Part shown: positions 59,448 through 64,000 of the stretch, piece after piece
Layout of the letters: each line of letters opens with the position of its first letter
Position numbering within the stretch: position 1 is the stretch's first letter
Source of the DNA: JBBSEX01 sp038239345
GTDB taxonomy: Bacteria > Acidobacteriota > Terriglobia > Bryobacterales > Bryobacteraceae
Length of the DNA stretch: 64,000 nt
Assembly (NCBI GenBank): GCA_038239345.1
Contig: JBBSEX010000006.1
Location: 124,001 to 188,000 of the forward strand
Direction of reading: 5' to 3'
Position numbers and translations under genes: made by a program
The notes under the pieces: model-generated
Told to the model about the DNA's origin: nothing
Database searches by the model: none
The model's input: the letters and a program-made list of their open reading frames with translations, nothing else

Positions 59448-60679
59448 TAGTACCTCGGGTCTGGCAAATCTTTCAAGAGACCACGTATCTCCAGGAGCTT
59501 CACAACGGCCCGATCGATTAAGCGCTCGGGTGCGCCGACCTCAACGGTGGTGTTGTATCCGGCGCCGTATCCGCCCTGGACCGCCGCCACAATCGTTGGC
59601 AAATAGCCTGCCCAAACCCCGCCCATGGAATACGAATAGCCGAACAAAAGCGAGTGATCGCATTCCGACTTTTCCCGAAATGTAATCTGATGCTCAACAA
59701 ATGGCTCGCCTGGAAAAGCGGCGAAGCAAAGCGAATTTCCAAACGCGCCGGCGGTCCAGCCGATGGGTATCTTCTGTTCGGGATGCCAGCGATTCTTCAC
59801 TTCCAAGACCTCCGAGGTGGTGCGCAAAGGTCCCGTGATTGGCTGTGATTTCGGCAATATCGAGATGACAAGCTTTCCCAGTGCCTGACCCATTTCCTCG
59901 ACAGCCTGGAAGCCTTGCCCGTCAACAGGCTCTTTGTCCCGATAGGGATTGATGTCTCCCGCGGCGCCTTGAATAAATAGCGCCGTCGCTCCGGGAATCT
60001 GCAATTCGATGTACTTCTTCATGGCTCCCGGATAGTCGGCTGAATAGGCATAGTTGTCCGGGCCGAGGATGGTGGGATGACAGGCGTAGTTCACCAGTAC
60101 AGCCTTGGTTTCGCCCTTTTCATTTTTCACCCGCAGGACATTCACCGTGGAATCGAGTGGATGCGAGGGCAGCTTCTCGGCATTCCGCCACCACATGGTA
60201 GCGACGCCATTGGCGATCTTGCGGCGGTTAAAGCCAAGGTAGATGCCGCCCGTGGAAATTTCCAGAGTGGCTGGGAACATCGAAGCTTTCGCGGTCCCGA
60301 TGGCTTCCACCATTTTGTTTTCGGCTTCGGTGTACCAAGGGCTTTTCAGTTCCCAGGTGAGCGGGCCGGAATGCGTATGCGAGACATCGATGAGAGTATT
60401 CCTGATCCCGAATTTTTGAGCCGCGAGTTCACCCACGCGAGTGGAAACGAACGATCGCAGATCGCAAGTGACCAAAGCCAGACTGTTGCCGGCGGATTCT
60501 ATCACCAGCACGGTTGCGTATAAAGGATCATGCAGCGCGGTGGAGCCGTGGGTTCGATTGCTGTAACCGCCCATGGGATGGCCGATGGGGGGAGTGATGT
60601 CCACGCGGGACACTCCCACGCGATACTCCGCGGCGCCCGCGATGGATAGTAACAACAAATAGAGGCTTAAAAAGCGCAT
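59447..60679 (-). CDS. Ceramidase-fold protein, exported (copy 3)
   Basis: The 410-residue protein has signal peptide FLSLYLLLLSIAGAA and the same motifs as copy 2: VSHTHSGP (His101, His103), NYACHP (His201) and GDINPY (241-246) in place of GDVSPN. The two are clear paralogs and are cotranscribed. AGAGGGA precedes the ATG. It is divergent from the glycoside-hydrolase gene across a 194-base gap that contains the TTGTGAT element. Confidence 0.85.
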   Translation of the reverse strand: MRFLSLYLLLLSIAGAAEYRVGVSRVDITPPIGHPMGGYSNRTHGSTALHDPLYATVLVIESAGNSLALVTCDLRSFVSTRVGELAAQKFGIRNTLIDVSHTHSGPLTWELKSPWYTEAENKMVEAIGTAKASMFPATLEISTGGIYLGFNRRKIANGVATMWWRNAEKLPSHPLDSTVNVLRVKNEKGETKAVLVNYACHPTILGPDNYAYSADYPGAMKKYIELQIPGATALFIQGAAGDINPYRDKEPVDGQGFQAVEEMGQALGKLVISILPKSQPITGPLRTTSEVLEVKNRWHPEQKIPIGWTAGAFGNSLCFAAFPGEPFVEHQITFREKSECDHSLLFGYSYSMGGVWAGYLPTIVAAVQGGYGAGYNTTVEVGAPERLIDRAVVKLLEIRGLLKDLPDPRY

Positions 60680-60748
60680 TCACCAATCCCTCTTTGAAAC
60701 CTTACCAGTCTGGAATAGTGACACCTTGCGACATACGGAACAAGGTCA

Positions 60749-60768
60749 AGTTGTGATGTTTTGGGTCT
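60749..60768. promoter_or_regulatory. TTGTGAT element upstream of the ceramidase-fold pair
   Basis: The plus strand has AGTTGTGATGTTTTGG, which matches AGTTGTGATTTTTTGA on the minus strand at 56656-56671 in 14 of the first 15 positions. Only one half-site is obvious here. It lies between divergent starts 60679 and 60874. Confidence 0.4.
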
Positions 60769-60873
60769 AAACATAACCGATCATAAATTTACTGAAAAAA
60801 TCGCGATCTTGGCCGTTCATTACATGAGCCCTCAAAGTATACTGACTGTTCGCCTGGAGACTACATCCTACCC

Positions 60874-62646
60874 GTGAGACTCACCCCAACACAAAATCTG
60901 CTGGTGGCCGCCAGTATAGCCGCCGCCTTGTTGCCACTGCGGGCACAGACCCCGCAACGGATTCCACCGAAGCGATCGTCACAAATTCAAAATGGCTTCG
61001 GCATCAACTCCGATCTTCCGCGCGAGCCCTACTTGCCGTGGAATCGCTGGTGGTGGACGCGGATGTTCGATGCCGGAGTCGGCTGGATCCGTATCGGCCA
61101 GTATGAAAACAGCTCCGATCCGACGAGCTGGGATTGGGTGGAGCGCAAGCGCGGCGTGTTCGCCATCGATCCCGAGGTGGACGATTATGTGAATTCGCTG
61201 ATCGAGAATAATGTGAAGGTGCAAGTACAACTGATGTACGGCAACCCCATGTATACGGGGCCGGCGGGGCACAAGCCGGACCAGATCACGCCGGAGCCGG
61301 GAAGCTTTCACAATGACGACAGGAGCATCAATTCGGTGTTCTGGCCTCCCAAATCGCCGGAAGAAATCACGGCATTCATTCGCTATGTGAAATGGATGGT
61401 GACTCATTTTCGCGGGCGCATCCACTATTACGCTTTGTGGAACGAGCAGGATATCGGCTACTGGAATCCGCGGGGCAATCCCGAAGAGTATGGGCGATTG
61501 TTGAAGGCTTTCGCGCCGGCTGTGCATGCGGCGGATCCAACGGCGAAGGTGGTGTACGGCGGCCAGGCCGACCCCATCAGCGACTGGGCGAAGCGGGCTC
61601 TGGATGAATGCAAGTGCGCATCCCAAATCGATATTTTCGCTTATCACACTTACCCCGGCTACGGCCAAAATCTGAATCCGGAAACGATGGACTACGGAGC
61701 ATACGGGCCCGACTCGCCCACGAAGCTGCGTGACCTGGTGCGGAACTATCCGGGCATTCGAAAGGACATCGAGTTCTGGGACGACGAGTTCAATTCGATC
61801 CCGTCGTGGCGCGGATCCGACGAATCGGTACAAGCGAAGTACGTGACGCGAGGGATGGTCTACAATCTGGCGGCGGGCGTGCGGACCTTCGTCTGGCTGT
61901 TGGCAGCCGGCGTGGACGGCAATGAATATGACGACTTTGGAATGATCCACGGCCTGCGCGGGCTGCCCGACGATTTTACGCCGCGTCCCGTCTTTTATGC
62001 TTTACAAAATACGAACGCTTTGTTCTCCGATTCTAAGCTCGATCCCTCGATCGGCATCGAGGCGGCGGATGTCCAAGGTCTTCGCCGCCAGGGCACCGGG
62101 CAATTCCTGCGCTACGGATTTCGGAACAAGAACGGCAAAGCGATCATCGCTTACTGGGTGGCCGCCCACAGTGTTCCGGGCGGCGCATTCGCTCCGCTAA
62201 CGGTGGAGTTCAAGCTTACAAATTCAGGCATTCGCAATCCCGTGATGTTGGACATTGTCTCCGGTGAAGTTTCTCCGCTGCAATGGAAAGCGGGGACGAC
62301 CGACACCATCGATAACCTGCCGCTGCGCGATAGTATCGTAGCAATCGCCGATGCCACTTACCTGGACTGGGCGATTCTTCCGGAGGCACCGAGCGGCCTT
62401 TCGGCGAAGTCTTCCGGCACGGGGATATCGCTTGCCTGGAGCAATCATGGAGGCGAGGCAACGCAAGTGGCCATCGAGCGACGAAGCGGGAATACGGGCC
62501 GCTGGGATCGTGTTGCCACAGAGCCAGTTGCGGCGGAGTTCGTGGACAATCGGGCACCCGCGGGTTCGGTGATCTGCTATCGCGTCCGGGCTTTGAATAA
62601 AGCCGGAGAATCGAGCTATTCCAATGTAGTCCGAGTGACTCGTTGA
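60874..62646 (+). CDS. Exported clan-A glycoside hydrolase with FnIII-like C-terminus
   Basis: The 590-residue protein starts with GTG after a GGAG-containing stretch and has a signal peptide to about residue 25. A TIM-barrel of the GH5/GH39 type is followed by a fibronectin-III-like domain (APSGLSAKSSGTGISLAWS) at ~505-590. Probable catalytic residues are Glu191 in WNEQDIG (acid/base) and Glu305 in FWDDEFNS (nucleophile). It is divergent from the ceramidase-fold pair and convergent, with a 31-base overlap, with the PepSY gene. The polysaccharide or glycoside it attacks is unknown. Confidence 0.85.
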   Translation: MRLTPTQNLLVAASIAAALLPLRAQTPQRIPPKRSSQIQNGFGINSDLPREPYLPWNRWWWTRMFDAGVGWIRIGQYENSSDPTSWDWVERKRGVFAIDPEVDDYVNSLIENNVKVQVQLMYGNPMYTGPAGHKPDQITPEPGSFHNDDRSINSVFWPPKSPEEITAFIRYVKWMVTHFRGRIHYYALWNEQDIGYWNPRGNPEEYGRLLKAFAPAVHAADPTAKVVYGGQADPISDWAKRALDECKCASQIDIFAYHTYPGYGQNLNPETMDYGAYGPDSPTKLRDLVRNYPGIRKDIEFWDDEFNSIPSWRGSDESVQAKYVTRGMVYNLAAGVRTFVWLLAAGVDGNEYDDFGMIHGLRGLPDDFTPRPVFYALQNTNALFSDSKLDPSIGIEAADVQGLRRQGTGQFLRYGFRNKNGKAIIAYWVAAHSVPGGAFAPLTVEFKLTNSGIRNPVMLDIVSGEVSPLQWKAGTTDTIDNLPLRDSIVAIADATYLDWAILPEAPSGLSAKSSGTGISLAWSNHGGEATQVAIERRSGNTGRWDRVATEPVAAEFVDNRAPAGSVICYRVRALNKAGESSYSNVVRVTR

Positions 62647-63608
62647 ACTCGTTTCCAAAATAGCAGCAGCCCCGTGATCGCCAGTAGGGGCATGGCGCAT
62701 CCAGCGGCAGACCAGAGGAATTTCATGGCGAAGCCCCAGCGCGAGCCGAAGTGCAGGGGAGCGAATGCCGAGATCAACTTGTCACCGGCGGAACGATCGT
62801 CACCGCGCCGCCATGTGGCTAAATACGTCCCCGTGGACTGGTCGAAGTATAAATAATCCATGGCGCGGGGATCGCCATTGCGAGCCATGAAGATCATCCA
62901 GGTGGATTTCTCAGTCGCCGGGAAGGACACTCCGGTGAAGATCGACCGGGGCTCCATCGCCGAGGCCTTGGCGATCAACTCGCGCAACGTGGGACGCGGA
63001 CCAGCGGACGCAAGAGGCAGTTGAAATACCGGCGGAGCCTCCGACGTTACTGGCGAGATTCTGTTTACGGCCGCCGTGAACTCCGTGGGGAAGATGAAGT
63101 ACGTGCCGGAAAGCGCCCAGCAGAAGATCATTCCCAAGGTCCAGATCCCGATTCGGCCATGCAGTGATGAGCGGGCGCGGAGCCAGGTTAACAGGCCCGT
63201 GACGCAGAGGGATAGCAGCAGGATCGCGCCAATGCCGTTAGCGATGAGTCCAGCCTTGCCGCCCCATAAACGCAAGTGGAAGTTCGCGACCACTTCGAGC
63301 CAGGAACTGTTGGGCTTGATCTCACCCAGCACTTCGCCGGTAACGGGATTGGCGAACACGTAGAGGAACTGCTTGCCGCTGACGTAGGCCAGCATCGTAT
63401 GCAGGCGCGCGGTGGGCAAGTAGAGCGCGTCTAAACGGCTGCCCGGATAAGCATCGCGAATCTTGGCGGCTACCGTGGGAAGGTCGGCCCAGGGATGCGG
63501 AAATTCCGAGGTTCCGCGCAGCTTCGGATACATTAGCGTCTCCAGCTCATCGCGGAAGACAAGTATGGATCCGCTCAATCCCATGGCGGCGACATACAGG
63601 GCGAGCAC
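62616..63608 (-). CDS. PepSY-associated membrane protein
   Basis: The frame encodes at least 330 residues with four hydrophobic segments: AALYVAAMGLSGSILVFRD-like first helix (ALYVAAMGLSGSILVF), PepSY-type domains (FVFANPVTGEVLGE, LYFDQSTGTYLATWRRGDD) and a last helix ending in a basic tail. Such proteins occur with siderophore receptors as reductase-like membrane proteins. The usual N-terminus (LIYQIHRWIGAV) lies upstream of the GTG at 63608, in frame, but no ATG, GTG or TTG precedes it before a stop at 63660. The true start is unclear and may be non-canonical (CTG 63641). Confidence 0.8.
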   Translation of the reverse strand: MLALYVAAMGLSGSILVFRDELETLMYPKLRGTSEFPHPWADLPTVAAKIRDAYPGSRLDALYLPTARLHTMLAYVSGKQFLYVFANPVTGEVLGEIKPNSSWLEVVANFHLRLWGGKAGLIANGIGAILLLSLCVTGLLTWLRARSSLHGRIGIWTLGMIFCWALSGTYFIFPTEFTAAVNRISPVTSEAPPVFQLPLASAGPRPTLRELIAKASAMEPRSIFTGVSFPATEKSTWMIFMARNGDPRAMDYLYFDQSTGTYLATWRRGDDRSAGDKLISAFAPLHFGSRWGFAMKFLWSAAGCAMPLLAITGLLLFWKRVQRVTRTTLE

Positions 63609-63672
63609 CGCCCCAATCCAGCGATGGATTTGATAAATCAGATGGCGGCTCGCGTTAAACTAAGAGCATCGG

Positions 63673-63918
63673 ATGCGTCTCTGGTTTTATCTGCCTCTGG
63701 TTCCCGTCGCCCTCGCTTTCGGCTACTGGTTTGTTCTGTTCGCAATCGCTGCTACCCATCGCCGGGATGCGGAACTGTGCCGTAAGTGTGGGCTTTCGAA
63801 GGTCCGCCCGTCGTGGCCGGGCAGCAAACTGGACAAGATCGTGGCTCTGCTGGGATTCGCGCCGTATCGCTGTGCCGGATGCCGCTCGCGCTTCTATGGA
63901 TTTCGTCATCTGTTCTAA
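63673..63918 (+). CDS. Small membrane protein with two CxxC pairs
   Basis: The 81-residue protein starts with one hydrophobic helix (WFYLPLVPVALAFGYWFVLF) and continues with CRKCG, a basic linker and CAGCRSRFYG. The four Cys could form a rubredoxin-like zinc ribbon on the cytoplasmic side. Small proteins with this pattern are common in acidobacteria. It is divergent from the PepSY gene. Function is unknown. Confidence 0.6.
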   Translation: MRLWFYLPLVPVALAFGYWFVLFAIAATHRRDAELCRKCGLSKVRPSWPGSKLDKIVALLGFAPYRCAGCRSRFYGFRHLF

Positions 63919-63926
63919 GCGCAACG

Positions 63927-64000
63927 TTATTTCCTTTCGGCGGCTAATTGATCGAGGTACTCTTTCTCCGATTCAGCGACGAATCGTTTATAGCCCGCGG
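63927..64000 (-). CDS. C-terminal end of a leftward gene (truncated by window)
   Basis: The last 23 codons of a minus-strand frame are visible, ending in TAA at 63929-63927. The residues read AGYKRFVAESEKEYLDQLAA, then ERK: charged and helical. The other two frames on this strand have stops. The family cannot be identified. Confidence 0.5.
   Translation of the reverse strand, partial: AGYKRFVAESEKEYLDQLAAERK

Noticed and set aside
1..64000. tRNA, rRNA, CRISPR arrays, insertion sequences, prophage
   Set aside because: Reading both strands, I found no T-loop-like tRNA segments outside genes, no regularly spaced repeats, no transposase or integrase and no phage structural genes.

Overview
The window looks like chromosomal DNA of an acidobacterium close to Solibacter/Bryobacter (order Bryobacterales). 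The inference rests on two very large Oar-type TonB-dependent receptors with an N-terminal carboxypeptidase-like domain, a secreted protein of the acidobacterial VWFA-related family, a PEP-CTERM-like secreted protein, long multi-domain secreted cytochromes, several ceramidase-fold proteins and a moderately high GC content. There is no sign of a prophage, insertion sequence, CRISPR array, tRNA or rRNA gene. Coding density is high and both strands are used. Four-base ATGA/GTGA stop-start overlaps are frequent and define many short operons.

Layout. 0-5 kb: the end of a methyltransferase, then a leftward group with a split 4-TM transporter pair, an orphan hydantoinase-B subunit and a BNR/YCF48-like secreted protein. 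5-12 kb: a rightward run with a membrane-anchored unknown, a DUF885 peptidase-like protein, rfaE2/hldE (heptose adenylyltransferase), a possible 27-codon ORF, mfd and a SnoaL-like protein. 12-20.5 kb: mainly leftward genes, including a 1246-residue PKD/multiheme cytochrome, a class A beta-lactamase-like protein, secreted unknowns and truB. 20.6-25 kb: DinB, YCII and an ECF42-type sigma factor, then a beta-carbonic anhydrase, a YdeI/OmdA protein and a LysR regulator. 25.4-33.9 kb: Oar receptor 1 with a clean terminator, a GH3 enzyme, a response regulator, a VWFA protein, rhomboid, and two paralogous small membrane proteins. 34-38 kb: a Gfo/Idh/MocA oxidoreductase, then a GbsR-type regulator with a visible promoter/operator followed by an epimerase-like protein and a membrane SRPBCC protein. 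38-44.4 kb: a second beta-lactamase-like gene and an arsR-SRPBCC-DUF899-(CPLC membrane protein)-fdhA-DUF1641 operon read from a near-consensus promoter whose spacer is an inverted repeat. 44.5-49 kb: an ankyrin/heme/cyclase-repeat protein, NIPSNAP, a second ArsR, a LolA-like protein and a PIG-L deacetylase.

49.7-63.6 kb is the most distinctive region. It holds a PocR-domain AraC regulator, Oar receptor 2, three ceramidase-fold proteins that lack the ceramidase serine nucleophile, a DegT/DnrJ aminotransferase, a secreted clan-A glycoside hydrolase and a PepSY membrane protein. The two divergent promoter regions in this block share a TTGTGAT-containing element. My working model is one regulated system that imports an amide- or amino-containing envelope or glycan-derived compound through the outer membrane and processes it in the periplasm. 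This is inference from gene content and order. The window ends inside a leftward gene of which only 23 codons are visible.
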